Assembly (NCBI GenBank): GCA_002189035.1
Contig: NEEC01000027.1
Location: 62,001-126,000 of the forward strand
Direction: 5' to 3'
Origin: Utricularia gibba
Lineage: Eukaryota; Streptophyta; Magnoliopsida; Lamiales; Lentibulariaceae
Length of the DNA: 64,000 nt
Below are positions 1 to 12,280 of this stretch, piece by piece; within the stretch, counting starts at the first letter, position 1; every line of letters begins with the position of its first letter. The position numbers and the translations under genes are program-made. Under the pieces are notes generated by a model. That model had not been told where the DNA came from and searched no databases. It worked only from the letters and a program-made list of their open reading frames with translations.

Positions 1-1568
1 TGATCCAGACGCAGGAGTGAAACCTAGAGCCGAGTTGCTATTGATCAGAGTAGGAGACTTCTCGGAAGAATGCTCCAGATTTTTTTCTTTCCCTGTTGCT
101 GAATCAGTTTTGCTCTTTACCTTTGCGCTACCATATACAAAACTGCAACCAACCACCTGCACAACACGAAGGTAGATAGAAGCCCTGAACTCTCTACAAT
201 GATGGATGCCATGCGGTGAGGTGTGAACTGTCTGCAATGATTTAAGCAATTTTACCTGAACAGGATCTGCGGCGATGAGCTTACCACCTATTGCACCCCC
301 AATGATATGACCATCAGGACTACAAACGGAAATACTTATACCCCCAGTTCGATCATGGGGAGCACCAGCTTCGGTGACCAAGTATGAGCCCGACAAGCAC
401 AGTATCTCGAAATGACCCTAAAGATGTTAATGTGTCTCAGGCATCTATGAGAAGTGGCGAGATCCTCAGGCAGTACTTTTACCTCATATGTTATGGTTTC
501 ACCAGTATTTGCTGGTTGGCGCAATGTGAGAGTAGAGACCGATCCATTTGCAGACATGATGCATAAGGCCCGTGGCCTTTGTTGTGCAAATGCAAGGATT
601 TTCCCAGAAATATCCTGCAAACAATTGTACAAAAAATTGCTTGAGCTTATCCAATATGTCTCAGACAAGGCCAACACACCTGCACCATACCTCTCCAACT
701 CCGACGCGCAAGACATGTGGAGTAAAAGCAAGTCCAGCGGAGCTGTTCATCCATTCACCTAGCAAGACAATGGCATATGAGGTTAAATGTTCAAAGAAGA
801 CCGCCAGTAAAAATTTGCATTGAGCAATAATGTACATTCCAGGATGTTGACATTATAATAGCTTGCACGAGAAAATTACTCACGATGGCAAGGCGAAAGG
901 CCTAGCCACTTGCATTTTCAAAAATGCTACCATAAGCACAAGCTATTACTTTTACTATACAAAGCATCTCCTACTTATTAATTCCTTTTACAGCCTCAAG
1001 AAATAAAATTCATACCATCAGTTTATTTAAGATTGAACAGCAAAAAGGAACACTCATAAACAGCGAGAACATACCCAGAGGAGCAAGTTTCTGCTTCCAG
1101 CCTGTTCCTGGAGGCCGCCCTCGACGTCCTTTTTCCCCAGGGCTGACCACCCAGAGGAAGAGGGCTTTGGAGCTGGTAATGGGGACAAACCTAAAGCCAT
1201 ATTTGCCCCACCAGGACCATATTTCCTAGGCCTACCCCTTTTCTTCTTCGAAGGCTGACTGTTTTGTGATCCAATTGGGACCGGTGCCGTATTTACGGCA
1301 TGCGGAAAACTAGGCTGTGAATTCTCAAGGGGAAAGGCTGAGTTGCTTGCAGCACCTCCACCAAGGCCAACATTGGTTTGAAAGGGAATGATGGGATTTG
1401 TATTGTTCTTGAAACTGGGAATTGGATGATGAATTCTACTAATCTGCGAAGAGGGCGACCCTCCCCACCACCGTGAACTGGCACTGGCCCTGTGCCGCCA
1501 GTACCGCTACCTCTACCAGGATAATAAGCAGCTGAACCTGCTAATGCCATTCCTTCTCTCCCATCCAT
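1..1568 (-). CDS. AHL: AT-hook motif nuclear-localized (AHL) protein, partial, two frame breaks
   Basis: Nuclear DNA-binding protein of the AHL1/AHL2 type. AHLs bind AT-rich matrix-attachment DNA through AT-hooks and assemble through the PPC/DUF296 domain to repress transcription. Exons (minus): 1075-1568, 691-758, 483-614, 256-417 and 1-156, the last running off the window. Start is MDGREGMAL. AT-hook 1 reads KKKRGRPRKYG and AT-hook 2 reads GRRGRPPGTGWKQ; the PPC domain follows (EWMNSSAGLAFTPHV, GKILAFAQQ, ALCIMSANGSVSTLTLRQ, FEILCLSGSYL). The conserved frame is lost twice in exon 1, at a C run at 1463-1466 and near 1150-1152; one extra base at each restores it. The C-terminal tail lies outside the window. 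Family is certain; the exact paralogue is not. Confidence 0.9.
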
Positions 1569-2733
1569 TCATTTACTAACTAAAATTCTAACTTTGGACT
1601 AAATTAATGCAACTCAAACTTCAAATGGTTCAAACGCGTCTGATGGGGAATCAAATGAAAGTTCAAGAGGAAAAAAAAAAAACATTGAGAAAACCAACAG
1701 TAACAAGCAGGACACTGGAATGCGAAAAGTTGAAATCTCTACGAGAAGCTTATGATGCGTTCTCTAGTTTGAACTGAAGTTAACGTGACTATAACTAGAA
1801 ATCGTTCTACTACGGATTACCGAGTCTGAAACTGAACTGCCCGAGAATTGAAAAGAAAAATTCTACTGACGTGACCAAATGAAACAGAAAAGGCACGTTC
1901 CAGAATACTAAAACTGGGAAAATCGAAAATTTTAGCAGAAGTTCTTAGAGTCTCCACAAACAATGGATGGAGTGAAGAATACAGCACGAATTACTCAACA
2001 CGTACCTGAGAATGGAGTTCAAAAAGATTCCTTGAACAAGGAAGCTCAAAATAAAAAAAAAATGATGGGAATACAAAGAAGCTCAAAATCCAGTCTCTGG
2101 CTCATACTAAGCGCAACCAGTAAACAAACGTAAGTTGTGGACACTCGACAGAACTGAAACCCTAGATATGGAGTGGGTAGAAGGAAAAAAAGAGCTGGGA
2201 AAAAGATGAGAAACGATAACGACAAAAGCGAGAATGAATGGTAAAAGTTGTGCTGTTAATTTAAAAGAAGCGAAGGAAAGGATTCCTTTTTCCCTTGTTT
2301 AAATTCCAAGCAAGCAATTGTGGGGTTTGAAACGAGACTGTGAAGGAACGGAGTTCTTATCCCAGGGCAGGGAGCCGATGTTGTAAGGATCTGACTCCAA
2401 CGCATTAAAGCCAGCCATTGGAGGAGTACAGTTGGTCTCAACTCAACCTTCCAGAGTAAGATGCTCTCATCACTGAATCTACCGACAGTTCATCAACTAT
2501 AACTCCATTCCCTTGCGCGAGTAACTTCAAAATTTTTCCTTTTCTTCTCTTTTGTAAGGTTATTACTAATTTCTTCGTCAAAGTTACAGAAGAAAACCAT
2601 CAAATTTCTTAGTTACAAATTCATATGCATACTACTTTCTAGGGGCAGGATGTTTCAGTACACTCCCCTCGCTGTAAATCGAATTCTGAACCCTATTACA
2701 ACATCTCTAACAATTTTACATTATCTCAGATCA
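1569..2733. other. Intergenic: AHL 5' leader/promoter and YqgF 3' flank
   Basis: AT-rich stretch upstream of the AHL start codon and downstream of the YqgF stop. It probably holds the AHL 5' UTR and promoter, possibly with a leader intron. Short open frames here match no family I know and contain no convincing exon. Confidence 0.5.
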
Positions 2734-3871
2734 TCATCGTGGAGCACCCTGGGAAAAGGGTTCATTTTTCTGTTCGCTCTTGTTCGCAAAGTCCAAGTAC
2801 CCCTGGGCATATGAATGGACATGCTATTAGTTTGACTACTTGACAGCAGAATGTGAGTGAGATCAGGGTTTGGACAACTCGCACCTGAAGGATTTGTACT
2901 GCAGCCAACTTGTCACTGATAGTCTTGGACTGCACAGGAGAGAAACTGAAGGGCTTCAAGAGAAAATCTATGTTCTTGAGGCCCAACAAAAATTTGTGTA
3001 TTAATTAGTAAACAAGCAATACAAGCACAACTTTTAAAGATAAATTAGCAACGTGTTGAAAACCTTGGATGTGAAGCATTCTTCCCAAAATGTATATTTT
3101 ATATCTTCGAGCTTCCGCGTCTTCCGGAGTTCATCAGCGAACATCTTCACATGCCCACCCTGCAAGGATGTAACACTGGTATTAGAATAGCAAACACAGG
3201 TTAAAGGAGTTATCATCCTTGGGAATGGAATGGGGACGTGTACAGGAAAAGATGGTGGAACACACATCTACGCTGTTTCTATCTCTATGACGAGGAATTC
3301 CAAAAACGAAGCCTGCAAGTGAAAATTCAGCGGCCTGCATGAGAGGATGAGAACATCAGCTGCTGATCTTTTCATTCATAAAACTGCCAACATCCATCTA
3401 AGCATGAAAGGATCTAGCATAGCCCGATTAAGGGCTTACCCGCTAAGCGGAATTTATAGATAACAGATGCATTTCAGCTCTCTATCACCGTAAGCACGAT
3501 CAGTCCCACTAACGTCAAAGAACATAACTTGGATTGGATTAAAAGAAGAGATTACTCACCAAGCACCTTAAATCAGCAGCAATTAAATCCATATTTGATT
3601 TTTTGCGAACAAGAACACTACAGGCAAGCAAACGAGTCCGTGCATTCAGGAATTCAACAAGCTTTCAAGCGTAACCATAGATCGTAAACGAAGAAGACGG
3701 TGTTTATGGAAGAAGCAGCACTGACCACAGGGGCGAAGCAATTTTATTATCTTCAGAGGAGATGGCGAGGCCCAAGTATTTGTCACCAATGTCAACTCCA
3801 AGCAAACGGCCACCCGTAATCACATTCGATTTCAGGAGTTGGAATAATCCCAATGGTTGCAAGTACTTCAT
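2734..3871 (-). CDS. YqgF/RuvX-like putative Holliday-junction resolvase / pre-16S rRNA nuclease
   Basis: Nuclear-encoded member of the YqgF RNase H-like family. Bacterial members mature 16S rRNA; the plant role is not settled. Six exons (minus): 3726-3871, 3560-3617, 3272-3334, 3064-3159, 2885-2974, 2734-2802, giving about 173 residues. Start chosen at MKYLQPL because relatives begin there; an in-frame Met lies 8 codons upstream (3895). Family signatures: LLGVDIGDKYLGLAIS (first acidic residue of the RNase H fold), NKIASPL, EFSLAGFVFG, KYTFWEECFTSK, and SPVQSKTISDKLAAV near the end. The exon at 3272-3334 was placed because it restores the EFSL block. No transit peptide is evident. Confidence 0.82.
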
Positions 3872-3895
3872 TCTTTCCTTGTTCTGTTTGGGCAA

Positions 3896-4473
3896 CAGTG
3901 AAATCTCGAGAAGAGAAGAGACGGATGGCGCCGCGGATCTGGGCTTCGAATTTTAGGTTTTCGATACCAGTTTTATTTATACCCACCCCGAAGCAGCAGC
4001 AAAAAGGTTGCCACGAGAATGTAAGCCCCGTTCTGTTAATCCATTTCATTGGACCAGGCAGATAACTGTCTAGTTAATCGACCAAGAGTCGCACCATCCC
4101 CATCACACGCCATGAGAGCTCCACACGTGTCTCAGCTCCTCCCCCCAACCACATGGGTCGGGGAGAGCGTCAATGGAATGGGCTATAACTCGTTTCCGAG
4201 TGCGCATCTCTGCACGTAACGGTCCGGGGACTTTCCTGAGCCCATGGCCCAAACCCTCACGGGATTGGACATTGCGACCCATCTGCCTCATCTCGTGGCG
4301 CACGCTTAACATCCATCCCCGCAATATAAACAAAGATCAATAAAAGTCTACTACCGATGTGGGCTCAAAAGATGTTTACACAAACTCCCTCCCCCTTATT
4401 TGTGGAGCGACAAGACCTGGTCGTCCTGAACAACCCCTCCCCGCCCTTCCAGCCCGTGGCGCTGGTGGTTAGG
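3896..4473. promoter_or_regulatory. YqgF upstream region with site II-like and telobox-like motifs
   Basis: About 580 bp between the YqgF start and the GSH1 stop, both minus. A GGCCCAAACCCT stretch near 4246-4257 joins a TCP-type site II core (GGCCCA) to a telobox-like AAACCCT, a combination common in promoters of plant translation and organelle genes. TGGGC also occurs near 4174. The open frames here match no known family. Confidence 0.35.
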
Positions 4474-7400
4474 TCAGTAGAGCAACTCCTCGAAAACAGG
4501 GTCTACGCATTGCGCCCACTTGCCATGGTACAGATCAAGGAGCCTCTCCGCAGGCGTCACTCCTGCATTAATATGTCCACGGACGACCAGGGCTTAGTGG
4601 AAACTTGCGACTAAAGAAACTATGATTATGAGAATGATATGATCACCAACCTGTATTAACCACTTGTGCCACTTCATTCAGGAATCCAGTTTCTTTGAAG
4701 CCGCGTCTTTCAAGGCCATCCTGTAAGGGAATGAATACGCAGGCATGAAACCACATTCTTCCCAGGCTCAACTGTTGAACAAAACACTTGGCAAACTTGA
4801 CAACTAGTACCTTGGCAAACTTGACAACTTCTTGGGCTATATGCTTCAACATGCCATCACGAAAGGGTGTCTTCAGGCCATGCTTGGGGACCTGAAAATA
4901 CTCCCTTTGATCAAAACTCAGTCGTGTGCACTGAGGCGAGGCAATATTATAACATAAAAGGCATCACAAACCTCATTTCTAAGCATCTGCCTTTCTTCTG
5001 AAGTCCAATCTGCTGTCAAGTCCAATACATTTTGTAAAGACACATCATCATACAAAATGCCAACCTGAAAGACAGATGATTCAGTGTCTGCACCCGCCAC
5101 CATGTGTAAAAAAACCAAATCCATATACTGGACTTGTTCCTTCAGGTTTACCAGAAAATCCCTAAATTCAGGAAAAAAAAAAAGTACCCAAAACGCAGGT
5201 AAGGCGCACAGCCTTCTCCAGGGTCCTCCATCAGCACCCCTCATCTCTAAGTACCTTTTAAGCCTTACCTGCGAAGTAAACATGTTGATTAAGATAACTG
5301 TATTCACATAAATACTATTGCAACTTTTGGAGATTATGACATCGGGAACCTCAGGAAATATTGTTGTCAAATGATTCTCCCAGTCATCAAGATTTGGATA
5401 TACGCCTGGAAGACAAGGCAGTTTCCCAGCCATAAAATCCTGGCAGCATTTGGATAAGCAAGATGAAATAAAAAAAGTAAACATGAGGAATTTATAAAAA
5501 ACAAAAGAGAGAGACTCAAGAATCGAGAAGAACCCGGAAAGACATCCCCGTGCAATTGACATATTTTTATTGCGGTAGACAAAGTACATAGGAACATCGA
5601 GTGCATAATCAACATACTGTTCAAACCTGTGCCAAACAAACAAACATGATCAAGTGATCGCCTGCTCTGATTGTAGATATCAGCAAGGAGAATCAAGTTA
5701 TAATGGAAGTTGTGAGTGTGCTGTCGCCAAAGAAGACTCACCCAAAAGACTCATCAAACACAAAGGGAAGCATTCCCGTGCGGGCATTGTCAGTGTCCGT
5801 CCATATCTGACTGTGATGGGAAAAAAAGCATATTTTTTTGAAATACAGGAAATGAAAGAAGCTTAGTAATCATAGAAGAGTAATAGCAAATACCTTCTCA
5901 TGCTCAGATAACCATTTGGTTTCCCATCGGTAAAAGGCGAATTTGCAAAAATTGCAGTTGCTATCTATTGTAATGGCAAGTTAGATAACGTAAACCATTA
6001 TATTTGTTGAAAAATGAGCAACTTACAGGTTGCAGGGCAAGGCCAGCACGAAACTTCCTTATCATATCCGACTCTGAACTAAAGTCTAGATTGACCTGGG
6101 ATACCAAGTGTAGAGACTGGTTCATGAATTGCGATTTCAGTGAACACTATAACTGAATCATCACAGAATCCATGCGCACCTGAACAGTACATGTCCGAAA
6201 CATCATGTCAAGTCCAAGTGAACCAACTTTAGGCATGTAATTCCTCATAATCTCGTACCGTCCCTGATTCAAGTTTTTTAAGTTAGAATAGTCATAGTTT
6301 ACCAATGAATGTTCCAAAAACTAATACATTAGGGAAATATAGACATCACACTCCAGCCCAGCACCGAAAATTCATGAGGTCAGGCACACACACTCGTGAA
6401 AATATTTAACATATAACTAGAATCCTCTGGAATGAACCAAAAGTAAAAGACAAAAAAAAAAAAGCTTATACAAATTCATATCAATACAACCTTGGGCATA
6501 ACTGGAATGTCCTCACGTCTCCATTTCGGTTGAAAACCAATTCCTAAAAACCCTAAGCCCATCTCCTCAGCAACAGCCTTAACCTGAGCATTATTTTTTT
6601 AAAAAAAATCAGCAGCAGCTGGAAGATTGGATTTTCAGGAAAACCAGTCCAATTAACCTGGTAAAGATGAGAGTTAACTTCGGCACAAGTTTGATGAAGT
6701 GTTTCAAGGGGCGCACCACTGAGTTCAAATTGGCCACCCGGCTCCAAGGATATACTCTGTTTCCCCTGGATCAAAAACAAACTTCAGAATTTAGTTTAAA
6801 AATATGGATCAGGAAGAAATAAAAAATTAAATGAATGCTTATGTTTGAAAATGGAGGATTTCCATGCGGCATGTAGGTTGTATTTTAAAAGAAATAATGA
6901 AAACATAGCATCATAACTGCTGCGCTGCATCAGTATCCAGTTCATTAATAAGAAGCTGAATGAGATGAAGAGCATGCCTGCTTTAGGCCAATAATGTTAT
7001 CATCTTCCATTATCTTATCCCATTCAAATCTCTCGGATATTCCGTTGAGTAGCTCTGCTATCTGCTCATATTTCATAGGCTGGAGAGTTTTAATTTCGAA
7101 CCCAAATTTTTCATGCTCGGTCCCTATCCTGAATGATGAGAATGCTAGATGTTCCTCAGGAGTTCAAAAGGCAGTAACATCAAAATCAAAATGAAAATCA
7201 AAATACTTGAAAACAGAAATCAGAAGTCATCTTGGATAATCAGGCGAAGGTAAATGGGGCGGAAAAAGGATATGAGAATAGTCTCTTCACTTCCTCAGAA
7301 GGAAAAAAAGAAAAAAGACATGAATAAAGTATACAAAGCAATACTTGACAAAAAATGAACCTCCATTTTTCCTTAGGCTTGCATCCAGAAGCAAGGTAAT

Positions 7401-7665
7401 TTAGGAGGTCTTCTCTTGTAACTGGTTCAGTAGAAAGAACAGCACCCTCTGTGGGAGGGCTGGCACCAACAATCAACTGATGCCTACACAAGCCGGTGTT
7501 TTGTGTGGTCAGCCTTGATGAATCCCATGAAGGAGAAAACAATTCCTTGCTTAACACAGTTTTTCGGGCAAGACTGCTAACTCCACCAATGCTAGATTTG
7601 CACCGTACAGTTTCAGACTGGATGTAGTGTAATGAACCCGGACAGGACATCAGCGCCATGGCCAA
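4474..7665 (-). CDS. GSH1: Glutamate-cysteine ligase (GSH1), chloroplastic
   Basis: First and rate-limiting step of glutathione synthesis: ATP-dependent joining of L-glutamate and L-cysteine in plastids. Fifteen exons (minus): 7361-7665, 6978-7128, 6658-6765, 6491-6583, 6180-6263, 6027-6095, 5894-5964, 5742-5810, 5534-5626, 5350-5439, 5188-5268, 4972-5064, 4811-4891, 4651-4720, 4474-4562; about 515 residues, normal for the family. The N-terminus ([11 protein letters not shown]) looks like a transit peptide. Conserved blocks: [70 protein letters not shown], ending [10 protein letters not shown]. Oddities: intron 2 begins CAG|GC; exon 9 lacks one base in an A run (5564-5568 on plus) before the [11 protein letters not shown] block; a 24-nt duplication spans the exon 13 donor. 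Upstream is the divergent BAH gene. Confidence 0.97.
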
Positions 7666-9539
7666 AAGCTAAAAATTACAGATGTAGATTAATCATTATA
7701 TATTAAAAAAAAAACAACTGCAATACGTCAAAACCAGTCACATATGCACATTCAAGTTGCACCTTTTCACACCCACCTTCCCACTAATATTTTTTCTGGT
7801 ATGGTAGCAAATATTCTAGAGGAAACAAGTGTGCGATTAGATGGGTGGTTGAGTTACAAAAAAAAAAAAAAAAAAGTCCGCAGTGGCGATCATCACTTTT
7901 GGAATTACTAGCAACGCAGATCACAATCCAAGTTAATGGTCAAAATTCACTCGCAAATCAGCACAAAACATGCTCAGTTGATATAGATCATGAAAAATCT
8001 TTTTACAGGGTATTCACCAGCTAACGATTCTCAAGAACACGGAAACAAGAATCAGAAGTTACGATCAAGAACAATTTTTCCGAGTGCATAAAAAGAATCC
8101 ATTTGAATTGGATTGAACAGCTGTAAGAAGAGTAAGCAAGAATACAGAAACAAGAATCGACGAGAGGTGAATTTCTTCCCTTGGGCAGGCGTCCCAGTTC
8201 CCAAAATGCTAACTTTTAAAAGGGAAAACAAAGGAAACGAAGAAAGAACCTCCACGTAATCCCCAGGAAAACTTTCGCCAACCCCAAAAGCTAAAATGCA
8301 CACGAAGCCGCGGTTGGAGCAGGATTCTGAAAGCGAACCGCCAGCCTACGTTTCTTGACTCCTTAAAAACGCCAGCTCAATTTCAGTGATTTCCCTAGGA
8401 ATCAATCAATTTATCATTCTTGTCTGAAACGCCTTCAATAAATAATGGCGGGGAAGGAAAGTGGCAGAAAGACGGATTCTTTTCCTATTTCCTCCAACTT
8501 GCATACTTACGTAAACACATACGTAATGGAGTTTCAAGGTATTTTTAACCCTAATTCTTATCACCATCAGTCATACATACTCCAACCAAGGACTTGTAAT
8601 TTGGAAATGGCAGGTCCAAAATTGCAGTCGGAAAAGCGCTTTGAAGGATACAACAGCCTCGAAATATTCAAAAAGGTTAAAACTTTTACTTCCTAATTGC
8701 ACCTTTGATGGTGTAATTTAGGGAAAACGGGAGACATTTTTCACTTCCTTCCACACTTTTACCGCGGTACGAAGACATCCTCCAGAATAAGAAACCCATT
8801 TCCAGAAAATCCGCAGTTCTTGGCATGCTCGACGAACGCCACAGCTTCGTAGCCTCCGAAGTTCAAAAACTAGGTGAGTACCATGCTCTTATTCTCGTGG
8901 TTTCCTCCTGGCGGTTTGCAATGTGATGAAAACTGATGTTCTATTTGCTTTGTTGCATATGTGGAGTTGAAGTTTTCTGGTTTCCTGCTTCCCCTTATAG
9001 GATATCAAGTGAAAGGGATTTTCTTTGATTCAAGCCCTCCCACGAGATGATACAGTCATTAACCCTAATTTGGGTGGTTCGGCTGTTTTAAACTTGATTT
9101 GGACTATAGTTTTTCAACTTCCGGCATTGAAAGGTATCGAGCTATTTTTCTTCCTCAATGTTCTGTAAATGCTTCTCTGTTGATTGGGTTTCTCTGTTGC
9201 GGAAAATACGGCTTGGATGTGATCATTTATTACCAAGGAGGAAAGATTTGGTATCATTCATGTATTTGTTTCCTATTCTCAGCTAAAATGAGAAGAATTT
9301 GGTTGATGTGGAATGATATTGGGTTAGTCGTCATAGAGTAGCATGGTTGAGATCTCATTTATTTTCTTTTAGTAGTGATATTTTTTCTTTCTACCGAACT
9401 TGTAGTTTCGTTTCATTTTGTATTTCTTAGACATTGATGCAACGTGTTTGCTGTTTGATAGTATTGCACTTCAGTCTAGATCTCTCTCTGAGCACGAAAG
9501 CCCTCAGTGCATCGTCAACTTCTAGTTTGAACTGTCGGG
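7666..9539. promoter_or_regulatory. Divergent promoter region between GSH1 and the BAH gene
   Basis: A 1.9 kb spacer separating two head-to-head genes. It should hold both promoters, 5' UTRs and possibly leader introns (for example plus-strand GTGAGT at 8873). An A run of about 17 bases lies near 7859-7875. Small frames at 8052-8303 (minus), 8445-8696 and 9099-9341 (plus) resemble no known protein. Confidence 0.5.
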
Positions 9540-12280
9540 ATGGGAAATAGGAGGTTAGCAAAGCTTACTTCAAGTGATGATGATGATGATGAAGTGCCAC
9601 GACGGCACCGCAATACCAACAATAATGAGGAGAAACGAGAAAGGAAGCGTAAAAGGCTGCATCTCTCCGATGAGGAGGAATACGAGGAGGAGAACTCGAA
9701 TAAACAGGATAAGGGGAAGATGGTTGATGTAGCCGAGCATGAGGATGGGGGTGAGAACGATGAGCATGAGGAGCCAGAAGCACAACCACTAGGTGATGTC
9801 ATTAAGATTTCTGGGAAGGGAAGAGGCAGAAGAAAGCATTACACAGCATTTGATTGTGACGGTCAGCAGTTCCACCTTGTATGTTTTTTGGCTTTGTTTT
9901 TAAACAGCACTTGGTTGTTTTCAGCTGTTTAGGGCTTTGAATAATTTCCAACATGTCACTGTTGTAGTTGGCGGGAAAGTTCTGATTTATTCTTCTGTAT
10001 GTTGGAACATTTTTTTGATTCAAGCCATTTGTCTTTTAGGAGGACTCGGTGCTTCTAGTTGCTGAGGGCACACGGCAGAAGCCATATGTGGCGATACTCA
10101 AGGTATGCTTGATTGGAGTCTCAAACTCTTTTTTGAAGAACACATATTAAAGAAAAAATGTCATATGGTTTTTTTGTTCGATTCTGTAATCCACTTATAG
10201 AATCAATGCTCTTACTCTCTTTTAGTCTACTCCGTGAATGAAATTCAAGTCTTAGCTGATAGAATCTATTCTCTATTTGACAGGACATTTCACAAAGGGT
10301 TGATGGGGCTGTAATGGTCACAGGCCAGTGGTTTTATCGCCCAGAAGAGGCTGAAAAAGAGGTGGTGGAAACTGGCAATCAAGTGATACGCGGGAACTCT
10401 TTTACAGTTTCCACAGGGATGAAGTTCCCGCTGAATCTGTCATGCATAAATGCATCGTGCATTTTGTTCCTCAACATAAGCAGATTCCAACTCGCAAGCA
10501 GCATCCTGGTTTCATTGTGCAAAAAGTATATGACACTGAACAGAGGCGCCTTTTTAAATTAACAGATAAGGACTACGAAGACAATAAACAGCAAGAGATT
10601 GATCTTCTTGTTCATAAAACACTCGCCAGAGTGGGTGACCTTCCCGACCTTGAGACAGAGGATGCTCCATTGGATCGTAAAGATCCTGTGAAGAATAAAA
10701 GACTACATAAAAGGAAACTTCCACCTTTGGAAGTGACCAAGGAAGATGAAGGCCTTACTAGATCTCAATCATTTAAAGCTGAAACTCCTGGGAGTGCTGG
10801 CGTTAGTTCACCAGAGCATTACTTGATTCTCTCAAATTTTAATAAACTAACTGGGGAATCACAACGTGACAAATGGCTGGAGAAGCTTCTTCAATCGATC
10901 CAGACTTCCTGCTTTCCTGCTGTCAATAAGGAGAACGCTACTGTGGATCATGGACCTGAATCTGAAGAAAAGGTTGTAGTGGTGTGTGGATTTTTCCTGA
11001 TATTTAGATTTTTCTTAATAGTTCCAGCACTCATACTGTATATCCTCTATAATTTTTAGGGTGATGCGTCTTCTGGATGGCCAGATTCAGCTGTGCATGT
11101 GGTGGCTGCTCTTGAAAGTGTTGCTCATGATACACTTTCATCAGATTTTCTTAAGTATAACCAAAAGATGCGCTCACTAGCCTTCAATCTTAAGGTAGCT
11201 TTTACGTAGTGCCATGATCGGTTTTAGAGATCTTGACATTGACTAATCCATGTTTTCCCTATTTATGAAAGATCAACTCTGTGTTAGCCAGTCGCCTTCT
11301 AAAGGGAGAACTGGAACCTACTCAGATACTGAGTATGTCACCAGAAGAGCTGAAGGTGAGGCCTTTTCTTCAAAACAATGTCATCTTCTATTTTCTTTTC
11401 TGTTTGATCTATTCCTGTTTTTGGCATCGGAGTATAGCATTGATGGTGATTTGTAGCCATGTGCTTCCATTGTAATTGTTCTCGTGTTTCCCATTTTAAA
11501 TGTATGGAACATACAGATGGAAATGATGTCACAATAATAGTCATATGTTACGTTTCTCCGAAAAATGCTTCACATAAATGGAATTGGTTTCATTATGCCA
11601 CATAATTTCATCTTTTTCTCTCGGAATGGACAGGGCTCCATCTCAGGCCTGATACAAGGGCTTGTTTTGCTTCTTTACATAATTTATTCGCACATAAAAA
11701 CTTCAAATTTGAAAATTTGGATTTAAAATTTCAGCTGGATTATGCAGGCCGGCTTGACAGCAGAGGAAATTGGAAGAAGGGAGCCTGAGGAGTCGGATAG
11801 AATGCAGGTTGCGCTTGTGCTTTCTCAAGGAAATGTGATATATATAGATATTGCCTGGATAGCATACAACCCATGCTTGTCTCGGCTTCTGTCGCATGAA
11901 CTGAGACAGAAGCCCATACTAACGTAATACATGAACCATCCTTGTTTCTTAACCACAGATGACAGATGCTCGGTGCAAAATATGCAACCAGAAACAAGTT
12001 GGTCTGAAGGATATAATTCAAGCTGGACATGGAGATCGCTATCAGGTATTTTATGCAGACAGGCCTATGATAACTTCATCTATTTTCCTGCATTGTCTAA
12101 GCTTCTTCATTTGCCGGGTTCCCTTAGTTGGAATGCGTTGCTTGTGGGAATACATGGTTTGCATCTAGAGATGATGCTCCCACCTTTACCCTTGATGCCC
12201 CAACTTCTGCCAAAAAAACCAAGTCGATGATAACACCCACTGCGAATGCCCCTGATGCTTCTCCAAGCGAAGCCCTGTAG
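9540..12280 (+). CDS. BAH domain and TFIIS central-domain protein (AIPP3/BDT1-like)
   Basis: Chromatin protein like Arabidopsis At4g11560 (AIPP3/BDT1), whose BAH domain reads H3K27me3 and which represses flowering genes with PHD and CPL2 partners. Eight exons: 9540-9878, 10040-10102, 10284-10981, 11060-11194, 11272-11355, 11748-11807, 11959-12045, 12128-12280; about 539 residues. Residues 1-95 are acidic/basic low complexity (SSDDDDDE, RERKRKR). The BAH domain covers VLLVAEGTRQKPYVAILK, MVTGQWFYRPEEAE and HKCIVHFVPQHKQIP. A TFIIS central-like helical domain follows (DKWLEKLLQSIQ, SLAFNLKINSVLASRLLKGE), then CKIC...CVAC, a possible zinc ribbon. One base appears missing in an A run at 10354-10358, inside the BAH domain; restoring it gives the expected GGGNWQSSDTRELFYSFH. 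Confidence 0.9.

Noticed and set aside
4103-4614. Frames of 76-85 codons on both strands near GSH1 3' end
   Set aside because: The plus-strand frame overlaps the last GSH1 exon; the minus-strand one has no family match and lies in a promoter region.
9515-9802. Minus-strand Ser-rich frame of 95 codons
   Set aside because: Antisense of the acidic repeats of the BAH gene (GAT/GAG read backwards as Ser).
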